Assembly (NCBI RefSeq): GCF_020443565.1
Contig: NZ_JAIZZN010000015.1
Location: forward strand, 23,930-87,929
Origin: Clostridium sp. CS001
GTDB taxonomy: Bacteria; Bacillota; Clostridia; Clostridiales; Clostridiaceae
Length of the DNA: 64,000 nt
Direction of reading: 5' to 3'
The notes beneath the pieces are model-generated. The model saw nothing but the letters and a program-made list of their open reading frames with translations, ran no database searches and was not told the origin of the DNA. Below, piece by piece: positions 55,624-64,000 of the stretch; the first letter of the stretch is position 1, and every line of letters starts with the position of its first letter. A program made the translations under genes and the position numbers.

Positions 55624-55929
55624 ATGAAAAAAAGTGAAATCAATTGTCAAAGCTGTGGAATGCCTTTAAATAAAGATAAAAAACTCATAGGTACAGAAGT
55701 GGATGGAACGTTAAGTGAAATGTATTGCAGTCATTGTTACCAAGATGGCAAGTTTACTTCGCCAGATATTACTGTAGATGAAATGAGAGCTATAGTAACT
55801 GAAAAAATAGTAGAAATGAATATTCCTAGATTTATTGCAAAGTTTTTAACTAGAAATACCTGTAAACTTAAGCGATGGAAAAAGATAAAACCACAAATTA
55901 CCCCTGCTTCAAAAAAATTAAAAAAATAA
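55624..55929 (+). CDS. zinc-ribbon protein (PF12674-like)
   Basis: This 101-residue protein has two Cys pairs, INCQSCGMPL and YCSHCYQDG, at the N-terminus, as in the putative zinc-ribbon domain family. A basic C-terminal half (NTCKLKRWKKIKPQITPASKKLKK) may bind nucleic acid. AAAGGAGCG precedes the ATG. A terminator follows. Function unknown. Confidence 0.8.
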   Translation: MKKSEINCQSCGMPLNKDKKLIGTEVDGTLSEMYCSHCYQDGKFTSPDITVDEMRAIVTEKIVEMNIPRFIAKFLTRNTCKLKRWKKIKPQITPASKKLKK

Positions 55930-55993
55930 GTCCTAGCTATAATGAACTTTTAAGTAAGGATTTATTATTCATAAAATTAATTAAGTGTAAAAA

Positions 55994-56030
55994 ATATACC
56001 TGCAATCATCAAATTGTAGGTATATTTTTT
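55994..56030 (+). terminator. terminator after the zinc-ribbon gene
   Basis: A stem of about 11 bp pairs ATACCTGCAAT with ATTGTAGGTAT (within 55994-56025) and is followed by eight T. Confidence 0.85.
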
Positions 56031-56139
56031 TTATTTTAAATATATTATAAAGTAGATTGTTATAATTCTCATATTTCTATAACTTTTGTATTTTCACTGA
56101 AATTTCTATTAGAAATAATAAATGAAAGGACGATAATCT

Positions 56140-56634
56140 ATGTTTAATATTTTAAAAGTAGATGGCAAAAAAAACATTATTGCTTTTATTATTAGCATTG
56201 TAATAGCACAAGGTGTAGGTTTACTAAGTGGTTTTCTGAGCATGACCGCATCAAATTCCTATGAAGCTTTTAACAAACCTTTTTTCTCTCCCCCTGGATG
56301 GGTTTTTCCTGTTGTATGGTCAATTCTATATTTTTTAATGGCTATAGCAGCTTATAGAATCTGGTTGAAAGGTAAATCTAGAGAGGACGTTTCTAAAGCA
56401 CTAACTTTATATGGCACTCAATTACTTTTAAACTTCCTTTGGTCTCTTATATTTTTTAGATTTAGGCTCTATGCAATAGCCTTTTTAGAATTGCTTCTAT
56501 TAATAGTGTTTATTCTGTTAACAACCTTTGAATTCTTTAGGATAGATAAACCTTCTGGTTATCTTATGATTCCATATATACTTTGGGTATCCTTTGCCGG
56601 GGTTTTAAATTATGCTATATGGATGTTAAATTAG
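56140..56634 (+). CDS. tspO: TspO/MBR-family membrane protein
   Basis: This 164-residue protein has five membrane helices and the conserved FFSPPGWVFPVVWSILY segment of the TspO (mitochondrial benzodiazepine receptor) family, which binds porphyrins and sterols. AAAGGACG precedes the ATG. It overlaps the stop codon of the converging staygreen gene by four bases (TTAG). Confidence 0.92.
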   Translation: MFNILKVDGKKNIIAFIISIVIAQGVGLLSGFLSMTASNSYEAFNKPFFSPPGWVFPVVWSILYFLMAIAAYRIWLKGKSREDVSKALTLYGTQLLLNFLWSLIFFRFRLYAIAFLELLLLIVFILLTTFEFFRIDKPSGYLMIPYILWVSFAGVLNYAIWMLN

Positions 56635-57086
56635 AATTCTATCTTGTAATCTGATGGTGTACCCCACATCTCAATACGATTTAACCTAGGATACACAGAA
56701 TTAAATTTAACATATATCGGTGCTTTGTACAAAGAAGGATTTCCTTTAAAGAATTCCTCGTCACCATATACGATAGCTTGCAATGCTAGTGGTAATTCTT
56801 TAACAAAAACGCTATTTCGTGCTTCTGACATTGCTAGGTTCTTTTCTTGATCCACCATAACATTAGCCAACAAAGCATAATCGTTATTGATCATACCCCA
56901 TTCTGCCAGCACTTCGTCCCTCATTTTAGTAATCTTATCATAATCGTATTTTGCAGCAATGGTCAAAAATAACTCTGCCGTTTCGTCTGAATGAGTAAGT
57001 GTGTATTTCCTAGGTATAATTGGTTTTACCTTACTTGTTCCCCTATCAAAGCTAACCTGCAACTTTTCAGGATTAAATTTACTCAA
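56631..57086 (-). CDS. staygreen-family protein
   Basis: This 151-residue protein matches the staygreen family across its length: FNPEKLQVSFD at the start, IIPRKYTLTHSDETAELFLTIAAKYDYDKI, and RDEVLAEW. In plants staygreen removes Mg from chlorophyll a; bacterial homologues exist in non-photosynthetic species and their role is open. GGAGGG five bases before TTG 57086 favours that start over the ATG 27 bases upstream. Its neighbour TspO also binds tetrapyrroles. Confidence 0.85.
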   Translation of the reverse strand: MSKFNPEKLQVSFDRGTSKVKPIIPRKYTLTHSDETAELFLTIAAKYDYDKITKMRDEVLAEWGMINNDYALLANVMVDQEKNLAMSEARNSVFVKELPLALQAIVYGDEEFFKGNPSLYKAPIYVKFNSVYPRLNRIEMWGTPSDYKIEF

Positions 57087-57145
57087 AGTTTTCCCTCCAT
57101 AATATAAGTACATTATATATTATGAAGGGAAGTGTGTTTGTGCTC

Positions 57146-59800
57146 CTATATCTTAATATCATCACTCATATTATCATCCACCATAAAGTCAATATCCACA
57201 TTCTTCTCTCTCAGCTTATTAATATAAATCACTGCACTTCTAAAAGTTTTCTTATCCTTTGGGTTTCCCAATCTAACTGAAAAATTCACAGGCTTATTGT
57301 AGCATTTACAATATTGCATATTACTTAATTGTTTTTTGAAACTGCTCAGTGGCAATACCTCATGGGTGACATTATGTTCTCTACAGTACTTTACAAATCT
57401 ATCATAAAAGGATGTATAATTAAGCCGAAGTACAATATCCCCTTCCAAATCGACTACCGCATCATAGTCTATATCTCTTAGAAGATCATTATTAGCTGCC
57501 ATACGATTCATTGTTTCAAAGTTTTGTTCTATAACCGTTTTGCTACTTGAGCCACCGTCTAATAAATCCTCATAGGCTCCTCTTTCTATTGATGAAACAA
57601 TATCTTTAATTGAAAATCCAGTACACTCTTGCATGTCTAAATCCAGATCATCAAAGACACTTTTAAGTAAAGCTATCCCAAGAATACAGTTAGATATAGA
57701 GTTCTTCACCCTATCATTTTTAATATTATTACTTATCAACTTTTCAAAAGCTGCACCGTGAATTTCCCTTATTCTTTTCTCATCCATTTTTAAGGCCTCC
57801 TTTAAAAGACTTCTCCCAAGCTTATTAAGTAAAACAGATTTATTCTTTAATTCTTCTAGGCTTTCCTTAGTTACTTCATCAAAATAAGAAGTTGCAAATA
57901 TAATTCTAAGACTCCTCCCTATATTAGCCGTTTCCTCAATTCCTACCTCTCCAGACAAAATCACTGAAGCTCTAGGAATAAAGCACCTATTCTTATCTAG
58001 AGTAGCTACCCCTTTTATGCCCTTATAATTATCATAGGAATTCCTCATAACCCCTGAAATTAAATCCACTTTAGTCTTGCCTATTATGTGCGGTTTGTAT
58101 TCCTCCAAAATAAGCGGTATAAAGTTACTGCTACTTGCAGTCTTGTTTAATGCAAAATCTGTACACTGTGCGGCGTTTAATATTCCATCCTCCATGCAAA
58201 GCATAGGGGTAATAACATACTTTACAGCACTACTTTTCCCACTACTACTTTCCCCCTCTATTAAAAGATGATTGTATTGAATGTTATTGTTTTTAAGCTT
58301 TTCTTTAAGAAATAGACCACTTACATAACCTAATATGGCTGCAGTATTTTTAAGTATGCTAAATTTAAATAAGTATGGAGAAATTAATAAAAGCTCTTCT
58401 TTTGTTATAGCATCGCTTTTTAGAATATTAGTATTAAGCTCTGCATATTGATTTTGGAGCACTATATCTTTCATGGGGTCTCCCTTTAAGTCTAGTGCTC
58501 CATGTTCTGACACAAAGCACCACTGATTATTTAGCTTATGAAATCCACTAAAAGTAACTCCCCGCTTTATATCGCAGGCTTTACTCGAAACAATAAATCT
58601 TATATATTGAAGATCCTCAATCCTTCCAATATAAAAGGTCTTGAAGCTATTTAAAGCCTTCCTAAAGGATATTACATCATCAAAATCAGAGGTCTTAAAT
58701 ATTTTATCTTCTATGACCCCTTCTTCCGTAACAATATTTCCTGTAATTTGAGCATCCCCTTCGCTCTCAATATAATATTTGGGGTTTATAATAAAATTAG
58801 AAATATTTATTCTCTGCCCCTTGTGGTATTTGTAGTAACAGAACTCACCTTCTAAAATATTCCCTATGGTTTTATCCTCTAGAGCACATTCCTCAATAAC
58901 TGCATCCTTTGTAGCCTTAACCAAACTAATTAATTCCTCTTTTGAACCTCCATTTTCTACCCAATCCACAATGTCACCCTTAAGTTCTAAGCCTGGAAGC
59001 TCAATTACTTTTATAGACCTAGCCTCATTCTTTAATGCATGCAAAACATCTGTAGCATAGGCTTGTCCACTCTCATCATTATCAGGTAAAATAACTACAT
59101 TAGCTCCCTTAAATGAAGAAGCATAATCCTTACTATATGTTAAAAACCCCTTAGATCCAAAAGCAGTGGTCGTCCCTATTAACCCAAGCTGCAAAATCTT
59201 TTCAACACATTTCTCTCCCTCTACGAAAAAAATAATTTCATCATCTTCTATGCCCTTTAAAACCTTAGGTAAATTATAAATAACATGCCTTGTATTTTTT
59301 ATGCCAAAACTCCAGCTACTATTATCTTTACTATAAGCCATGAAATCTTTTTTTCTCTTATCTTCCTCCATCCACTCTCGCCTACAAATTTTATATAAAA
59401 CATTTCCACCTTCATCTTTATAATAATAATTAGCCACAACTTCCTTGCGATGACTTGATCTATCACTTTTAACATTGTTATTAAAAACTTCGCCCTTATC
59501 AAGTTTAATATTATACTTTTTACTTAAAAAAGTTACTTGATTGTTAAATCCCTGAATGCCCTCTTTATACTCAGCAGCCTTAAAAATATCCCCTCTAGCT
59601 CTACATACAAAACATGTCCAGTACCGCCCATTGCTTCCTGGTACTATGGCTGCACTCGGATCTTCATCCCTGTTTTTATGCGCAAGTTTATTGAAACAAG
59701 TAAACTTCCTGTTTTTACTTTCACTACTGTTTTCACTTATATAATCTTTCAAACGATCCTGTATTTCAATAATACAGCTTTCTTTAAATTTATTTGTCAT
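57146..59800 (-). CDS. primase-helicase-like protein of mobile-element type
   Basis: This 884-residue protein has an N-terminal zinc ribbon (Cys35, His41, Cys63, Cys66), a TOPRIM domain (FFVEGEKCVEKI, then LPDNDESGQAYA) and a C-terminal ATPase with Walker A GESSSGKSS near residue 520. The zinc ribbon and TOPRIM are typical primase parts; the ATPase suggests helicase-like unwinding. Such fusions occur in phages, plasmids and integrated elements. Next to the recombinase downstream it marks a mobile region. A long non-coding gap precedes it. Confidence 0.82.
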   Translation of the reverse strand: MTNKFKESCIIEIQDRLKDYISENSSESKNRKFTCFNKLAHKNRDEDPSAAIVPGSNGRYWTCFVCRARGDIFKAAEYKEGIQGFNNQVTFLSKKYNIKLDKGEVFNNNVKSDRSSHRKEVVANYYYKDEGGNVLYKICRREWMEEDKRKKDFMAYSKDNSSWSFGIKNTRHVIYNLPKVLKGIEDDEIIFFVEGEKCVEKILQLGLIGTTTAFGSKGFLTYSKDYASSFKGANVVILPDNDESGQAYATDVLHALKNEARSIKVIELPGLELKGDIVDWVENGGSKEELISLVKATKDAVIEECALEDKTIGNILEGEFCYYKYHKGQRINISNFIINPKYYIESEGDAQITGNIVTEEGVIEDKIFKTSDFDDVISFRKALNSFKTFYIGRIEDLQYIRFIVSSKACDIKRGVTFSGFHKLNNQWCFVSEHGALDLKGDPMKDIVLQNQYAELNTNILKSDAITKEELLLISPYLFKFSILKNTAAILGYVSGLFLKEKLKNNNIQYNHLLIEGESSSGKSSAVKYVITPMLCMEDGILNAAQCTDFALNKTASSSNFIPLILEEYKPHIIGKTKVDLISGVMRNSYDNYKGIKGVATLDKNRCFIPRASVILSGEVGIEETANIGRSLRIIFATSYFDEVTKESLEELKNKSVLLNKLGRSLLKEALKMDEKRIREIHGAAFEKLISNNIKNDRVKNSISNCILGIALLKSVFDDLDLDMQECTGFSIKDIVSSIERGAYEDLLDGGSSSKTVIEQNFETMNRMAANNDLLRDIDYDAVVDLEGDIVLRLNYTSFYDRFVKYCREHNVTHEVLPLSSFKKQLSNMQYCKCYNKPVNFSVRLGNPKDKKTFRSAVIYINKLREKNVDIDFMVDDNMSDDIKI

Positions 59801-60437
59801 AGTTTTTGAACCCCCTAATTACTTTTGTACGGCTTATCTCTAAGCGTTATCCTAATCCTTAAAACAACCATGGCACTTTATTTACATTTTCAGTAAAGAT
59901 ATATGCTTTTGTAGTAGCATTTCACTAAAAATTTAAAAATTATTACAAACTTTTATTTATTACAGTAATTATGTAATCAAAAACACTAAATGTAATTGGC
60001 CTTAATCATTGATATACAACGCTTTATCTCAGACTTGATTATTAAATTACAAATTTATTATTAGGGTATATAGCTAGTTAATTCTTTTAAATTTTTACTT
60101 TTGCATTTATTGATGATTCCTATACTTATATTAATAATATTTTTTTGTAATATATAAATTTAACTATGTTCTAGTACAGGCTTTCTAAGAGGTTATGGGG
60201 ATTACAACCTGAAGTAACATGTTGTAATTTCCTGTTAATGTCTACCTTTGAAACATATAGTGTTTTAGTATCTTGATTTATGATAAACCCAGTGGTAATA
60301 TAATGAAATATGTGTAATTTATGTTTTAACCCTAAAGTATTATAATGATTTGGTTTATAAGTATATCTATTGAATTTATTGTTCATAATATCCGTAGAAC
60401 ACCTGTTCTTATTGATATTGTGAAAAGAGGTATATTT
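59801..60437. other. AT-rich gap before the recombinase
   Basis: A 637-base AT-rich stretch between the divergent primase-like and recombinase genes. It must contain both promoters. No gene is convincing: a 130-codon frame antisense to the recombinase start is a shadow. No tRNA or clear repeat was seen. Confidence 0.5.
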
Positions 60438-61517
60438 ATGAGCATTAATATTACTAAAGGAATTGATAGAGAACTTTTTGTACACTTTAGTTACTCCGCT
60501 ACATTTACAAAACATATTAAGAAAATTAAAGATAGTAAATATAGTAAGATTCACAATTGGCAAATACCATACAATTTAGAGAATCTACAAAAACTAGGCG
60601 AAATCTTTGCAAAGGAAAATATAATATTCGATCCTAATATTAATGAAAAAGCAGTAGATATTATAAAAATGTCTGCTGCCAATACTTTGATAATTTTAGA
60701 AATTGAAAAAACATTAAAACTTAAAGGGTATAGCCCAAAAACAATAAAGTGCTATGTTGGTCATATGAGGAGATTTGTTGAATCTACTAATAAAAGTATT
60801 AATGAAATTACAAAAGACAATATTAGTGATTATCTTCTATATTTACTTGAACATGAAGCCAGTTCACATTCATATGTGAATCAAGCAATAAGTAGCATTC
60901 AGTATCTAATTAAAGGCAGCTGTAATCCATTCAACATTAACTTACAGCTACCAAGACCTAAACATGAAAGTAAATTACCAAACATTTTAAGCAGGGATGA
61001 AGTTTTAAGAACTTTAGATGCTAGCACTAATATAAAACATAAAACATTATTATTTATGGTTTACTCAGCTGGTCTCCGGGTTAGTGAAGTGGTTAGACTA
61101 AAGCCATCTGATATTGATTCTGATAGGATGTTAATATTTGTGGGTAATGCTAAAGGATATAAAGATAGATATACAACTCTTTCTAGAGTGGCTTTAGATC
61201 AACTTAGATTCTACATAAGTAAATATAATCCAGAGCCATGGCTTTTTCCTGGTCAAGATGAAAGCTATCATTTATCAGAACGATCAGCTCAAAGAATCTT
61301 TGAAATTGCATGCAAAAAAGCTAATATTACGAAAAAAGTTTCTATTCACTGTCTTCGCCACTCTTTTGCAACTCATTTGCTAGAGGGTGGAGTGGATCTG
61401 AGATATATTCAAGAACTTTTGGGCCATACTAGTTCGAAGACCACTGAGCGATATACGCATGTTACAGAGAAAAGTATAAGTAATATTGAGAGTCCATTGG
61501 ATAGATTTATGAGATAG
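60438..61517 (+). CDS. tyrosine recombinase with HARP-like N-terminal domain
   Basis: This 359-residue recombinase has the catalytic residues Arg214 (GLRVSE), Lys239 (KGYKDR), His304 and Arg307 (HCLRHSF), His330 (LLGHTS) and Tyr339 (TERYTH). It ends ESPLDRFMR. Before the SAM-like arm domain lies an extra segment of about 65 residues with YSATFTKHIKKIK and WQIPYNLENLQKLGEIF, which resembles the HARP-type domain. The Arg-to-His spacing (90 residues) is like XerD, and the extra loop of IntI is absent. GAAAAGAGG precedes ATG 60438; an earlier ATG at 60345 has no site. Confidence 0.9.
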   Translation: MSINITKGIDRELFVHFSYSATFTKHIKKIKDSKYSKIHNWQIPYNLENLQKLGEIFAKENIIFDPNINEKAVDIIKMSAANTLIILEIEKTLKLKGYSPKTIKCYVGHMRRFVESTNKSINEITKDNISDYLLYLLEHEASSHSYVNQAISSIQYLIKGSCNPFNINLQLPRPKHESKLPNILSRDEVLRTLDASTNIKHKTLLFMVYSAGLRVSEVVRLKPSDIDSDRMLIFVGNAKGYKDRYTTLSRVALDQLRFYISKYNPEPWLFPGQDESYHLSERSAQRIFEIACKKANITKKVSIHCLRHSFATHLLEGGVDLRYIQELLGHTSSKTTERYTHVTEKSISNIESPLDRFMR

Positions 61518-61561
61518 GTGATGGGGATTAAAGGGGGTGAGGGATTCTACAGATATATGGG

Positions 61562-61609
61562 TAAGTTTACGACAGACATTCGTAAACTTAAGAGTTATAG
61601 GTCATTTAG
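61562..61609 (+). promoter_or_regulatory. candidate attI-like site
   Basis: Starting 45 bases after the recombinase stop, TAAGTTTACG (61562-61571) and CGTAAACTTA (61581-61590) form a 10-bp perfect inverted repeat. A core-like GTTATAGG follows at 61594-61601. CGTAAAC and GTTAT recur with similar spacing at the right end of the attC-like site at 62675-62693. GTTATAGGTC(A)TTTAG to 61609 is repeated in reverse at 62514-62529. This is a candidate recombination site, not a proven one. Confidence 0.45.
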
Positions 61610-61698
61610 AGCAAGAAAATTATTTATCTAAGGTTATTTGAAATTATTTTTTAAGACACAGTTGTATAATCTTAGGAAACACAATAAGGAGGATTATG

Positions 61699-62364
61699 AT
61701 GGGCATTTCGGTTGATGAACTTTTTACATTGAAAGAATTAGACGCACAAGCAATATTTGGAGGGGTTAAGTATCCTTGGGAAATCCTTACAAGAATTAGC
61801 ACTTTCATTCTTGAGTACGGAAAAACTCTGCCAAAAGATTTTGAAAGAATAGATGAATTTGTATGGGTTGGTAAAGGCACTACTATTGAAAAAAGTGCTC
61901 TGATAAAAGGTCCAGCGATTATCGGTTATAATTGCGAAATCAGGCATTCCGCTTTTATTAGAGGAAATGTTATCATAGGCAATGGTGTTATCGTTGGAAA
62001 CTCAACTGAAATTAAAAATTCGATTCTCTTTAATAAAGTGCAGGTTCCGCATTATAATTATGTTAGCGATTCAATATTAGGGTATAAATCCCATTTGGGA
62101 GCAGGTGCAATAACCTCTAATTTAAAGTCCAATGGAACGTTAGTAAAAGTAAAATATGGTACAGATATTATTGAAACTGGTTTAAAAAAATTTGGTTCAA
62201 TTTTAGGTGATTTATCGGAAGTAGGATGTAACGCAGTTTTAAACCCAGGGACAATATTAGGCAAAGGCAGTATTGTTTATCCATTATGTTCTGTGAGGGG
62301 TTGTATTCCAGAGAATAGTATTTTGAAAAATAGTGGTGAAATTGTTGTAAGAAAACAAAGTTAA
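61699..62364 (+). CDS. left-handed beta-helix acyltransferase-like protein
   Basis: This 221-residue protein consists of hexapeptide repeats (for example IKGPAIIGYNCEIRHSAFIRGNVIIGNGVIVGNSTEI), as in the C-terminal part of GlmU and other sugar N-acyltransferases. The N-terminal 60 residues act as a small cap; no nucleotidyltransferase domain is present. AAGGAGG six bases before ATG 61699 supports the start. It lies alone between the two candidate recombination sites, so it is the body of the proposed cassette. Substrate unknown. Confidence 0.8.
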   Translation: MGISVDELFTLKELDAQAIFGGVKYPWEILTRISTFILEYGKTLPKDFERIDEFVWVGKGTTIEKSALIKGPAIIGYNCEIRHSAFIRGNVIIGNGVIVGNSTEIKNSILFNKVQVPHYNYVSDSILGYKSHLGAGAITSNLKSNGTLVKVKYGTDIIETGLKKFGSILGDLSEVGCNAVLNPGTILGKGSIVYPLCSVRGCIPENSILKNSGEIVVRKQS

Positions 62365-62513
62365 GTAACCAGAATACTTGTCCATAATTTTGTATTCAGA
62401 AGTAAGTTTTACAGTATCTCACTTCACCGCATTCTAATATTATGCAACAATTGTTATGAAGTAAAGATCCTATTCTATAATATCTGGGGTAGGTCTTGCT
62501 CAAAGTATAGTTA

Positions 62514-62697
62514 CTAAACGACCTATAACAAAATGTTGCCATTCGCCTTGGCTAGAGAGTGCTTTTAATGGAGACAGTTTAGTATTCATATATATCTTTT
62601 AATTATGACTCTCTTGAACTCATCGCCAAGGCACATTCCTTCACCAAGCCCGTCGGGCTAAGGTTTAGGAACGTCGTAAACAAGCAACGTTATGCGA
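62514..62697 (+). promoter_or_regulatory. candidate attC-like structured recombination site
   Basis: Reading in order: CTAAACGACCTATAAC (62514-62529), whose CCTATAAC is the exact complement of the GTTATAGG core at 61594; then GTTGC and, at the far end, GCAAC as a pair; a long imperfect hairpin with stems GCCTTGGC/GCCAAGGC (62545-62552, 62625-62632) and AGAGAGT/ACTCTCT (62554-62560, 62608-62614); a side hairpin AGCCC/GGGCT (62647-62659); and GTTATGCG (62689-62696). TAACA ... GTTATG ends with complementary inner boxes is the plan of integron attC sites, though at about 175 bp it is at the long end. The 62365-62513 stretch holds nothing recognised. Confidence 0.5.
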
Positions 62698-62807
62698 AAT
62701 TATTTTAATAAAAATCTAACTCATATAAAAATAACTTGTAAAATAATTGAATAACATTACTATTTTTGATAATATGGAATAGTGATGAATTAAAGTTGGG
62801 GGTGCGT

Positions 62808-63895
62808 ATGAGTAGAGAGTTAAAACAATTTGTTGAAGATGCTGATTTTATTGAAAGAATGAATAAAGCTTTTGCAGACCTAAGAGCGGATTATGAACTT
62901 GATTTAGATGAATCAAAGGAGAAAATAAATGAACTCAAAGCCGTGCATGTAGATAATAAAAATCATTTATCTAATCTTATTTCATACTCCACTAAGTCTA
63001 GTGGAATAGTTTCCGGATTAAGAGGCACAGGAAAAACACACTTATTTTTATTGTCTAGAGAAAGCATAAATGAAAATATTAATAAAAATAAAGCTATTGT
63101 TATATATCTAAATGTAAAAAGACTTCACCTACCTCAAGAATTTAACCAAGAAATGTTTAACAGAATCTTTAGTTTGTTTTTATACAATGAACTTACCAAA
63201 CAGTTAAATACTATAATACATCAAATGCAAGATGAAACATACCTAAAGAGGTTCTTATCTTTATTTAAAAATAATAACAAAGAATTCATTATCAATTTAG
63301 AAAAAGCAATTGTTAAGATAGGAATGTTTAAGGAGATAATTAAGCAGGGAAGCCAAACATATGTTAATTTAGAATTAGGAACTATTGAAAATGAAGCGTT
63401 CAATAAAGAATTGTTAGATATTAAGAATAAAATTGCTTCCAAATTAAAAGTAAACAGTGCTGAGATATCAGCTGAGACAGCTATGACATTAATTAGTGAA
63501 GTAAGCGGAAAGATGTCTACTAACAATGCATATCTTACTTACCTAAATATTCAAGATGTAAGAACTCAGTTAATTGATATTTTAAAACTTTTAAAACTTG
63601 ATGCAATTACATTTTATATTGATGAGTGGGAAAAATTATACTATAATCAGAAATTTCAAGAATATCTAGCATTTTATATTGATAGAATGATTGATACGCC
63701 TATCTACTTTTGGTTGGGATTAGTACCTTATAGAGGAAGGTTATATGGTCTTGATAATGGGGCAGACTTACAACATTTTATTAATTTAGATGATAGTTTG
63801 GTATATGAGAACTCAAAAACAGATAAAGAAATATGTATGAATTATTTTAAGAGTTTTATTAATAATAGGTTGAAGCAGTACTTAGCAGATGTATT
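62808..63895 (+). pseudogene. P-loop ATPase, cut by an IS21-like element
   Basis: This reading frame of about 363 residues has a P-loop GLRGTGKT at residues 70-77 and a Walker-B-like TFYIDEWEKLYY late in the frame. The GTGKT with a following DEW is seen in ATPases of defence or partition type, but I do not recognise the family. GGGGGTG precedes ATG 62808. The frame is broken at 63896 where the left end of an insertion sequence begins; the last two codons before the stop come from the element. The C-terminus is therefore missing. Confidence 0.7.
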
Positions 63896-64000
63896 TGTCA
63901 AGTGAAAACTCCCCCATATTCTAACCCAAAACTCCCCCACTAAAAATTATAAAAAAATAATGTTTTCTCTTAATAATTATATAGTGGAGGAAAAACTTAT
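63896..64000 (+). mobile_element. left end of an IS21-like insertion sequence
   Basis: From TGTCAAGTGAAAACTCCCCC (63896) a new sequence begins. AAAACTCCCCCA occurs twice as a direct repeat (63905-63916 and 63928-63939), as in IS21-type ends, which carry several transposase sites. TGGAGG at 63985-63990 is followed, eight bases on, by AT at the window edge, where an istA start codon would lie. The element continues to the right. Confidence 0.65.

Noticed and set aside
60171..60563. 130-codon frame antisense to the recombinase start
   Set aside because: Composition of a shadow frame, no ribosome binding site, and it overlaps a clear gene.
60438..61517. Calling the recombinase IntI, the integron integrase
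   Set aside because: The spacing from catalytic Arg214 to His304 is 90 residues, as in XerD. IntI carries an extra insertion there that this protein lacks.
61594..62529. Reading the GTTATAGG...CCTATAAC pair as terminal repeats of a small insertion sequence
   Set aside because: No transposase lies between them, and the hairpin site plus the GTTATGCG end are better explained by an attC-like plan. It stays as the main alternative.
1..64000. CRISPR arrays and tRNA or rRNA genes
   Set aside because: No regularly spaced direct repeats with spacers and no tRNA or rRNA hallmarks were seen by eye; a tRNAscan or CRISPR search would be decisive.

Overview
The window is low-GC, densely coded DNA with strong GGAGG-type ribosome binding sites and many hairpin plus T-run terminators. 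Its content points to a spore-forming anaerobe of the Clostridium sensu stricto type: a GerMN-domain protein, a spore-protein-like peptide, FabK as enoyl reductase with a FabT-type regulator, and c-di-GMP enzymes. The species cannot be fixed from the sequence alone.

Layout. 1-4.2 kb: a quinone-type operon (end of a ubiD-family gene, ubiA, ubiX) followed directly by an ABC importer of the NMT1/SsuA type. 4.2-8.2 kb: rlmH, then a TetR-controlled ABC-2 exporter with a clear operator. 8.3-11.7 kb: SEC-C protein, GerMN lipoprotein, a WalJ-like nuclease and murA. 11.8-17.5 kb: small DUF1540 protein, two tandem 2H-phosphoesterase paralogues (one with both catalytic motifs lost), dUTPase, YdcZ-type transporter, LysR regulator, subtilase and ferritin. 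17.5-24 kb: homoserine dehydrogenase, cinA, a 2-hydroxyacid dehydrogenase flanked by inverted repeats, and an M16C peptidase. 24.4-29.8 kb: one giant signalling protein (pseudokinase, AAA ATPase, TPRs, GAF, GGDEF, GAF). 30-41.6 kb: chagasin-like inhibitor, SEC-C methionine aminopeptidase, CapA-like protein, HD-GYP phosphodiesterase, a two-component/ABC/secreted-protein module, proC and a mini spore protein. 41.7-54.3 kb: degV and a complete type II fatty-acid operon (fabT, fabH, acpP, fabK, fabD, fabG, fabF, accB, fabZ, accC, accD, accA). Two near-identical promoters carrying FabT boxes drive fabT and a separate FabK/nitronate-monooxygenase paralogue. 54.6-57.1 kb: CorA, zinc-ribbon protein, TspO and a staygreen-family protein.

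57.1-64.0 kb is the accessory region: a primase-helicase-like protein, then a tyrosine recombinase with a HARP-like N-terminal domain. Downstream on the same strand the layout looks like integron gene cassettes. A palindrome ends at a core site GTTATAGG; a beta-helix acyltransferase-like gene follows; next comes a long structured site bounded by CCTATAAC (the exact complement of that first core) and GTTATGCG; then a P-loop ATPase gene cut by the left end of an IS21-like element that runs off the window. The recombinase lacks the insertion typical of IntI, so an integron-like system using a different integrase is the most interesting hypothesis here.
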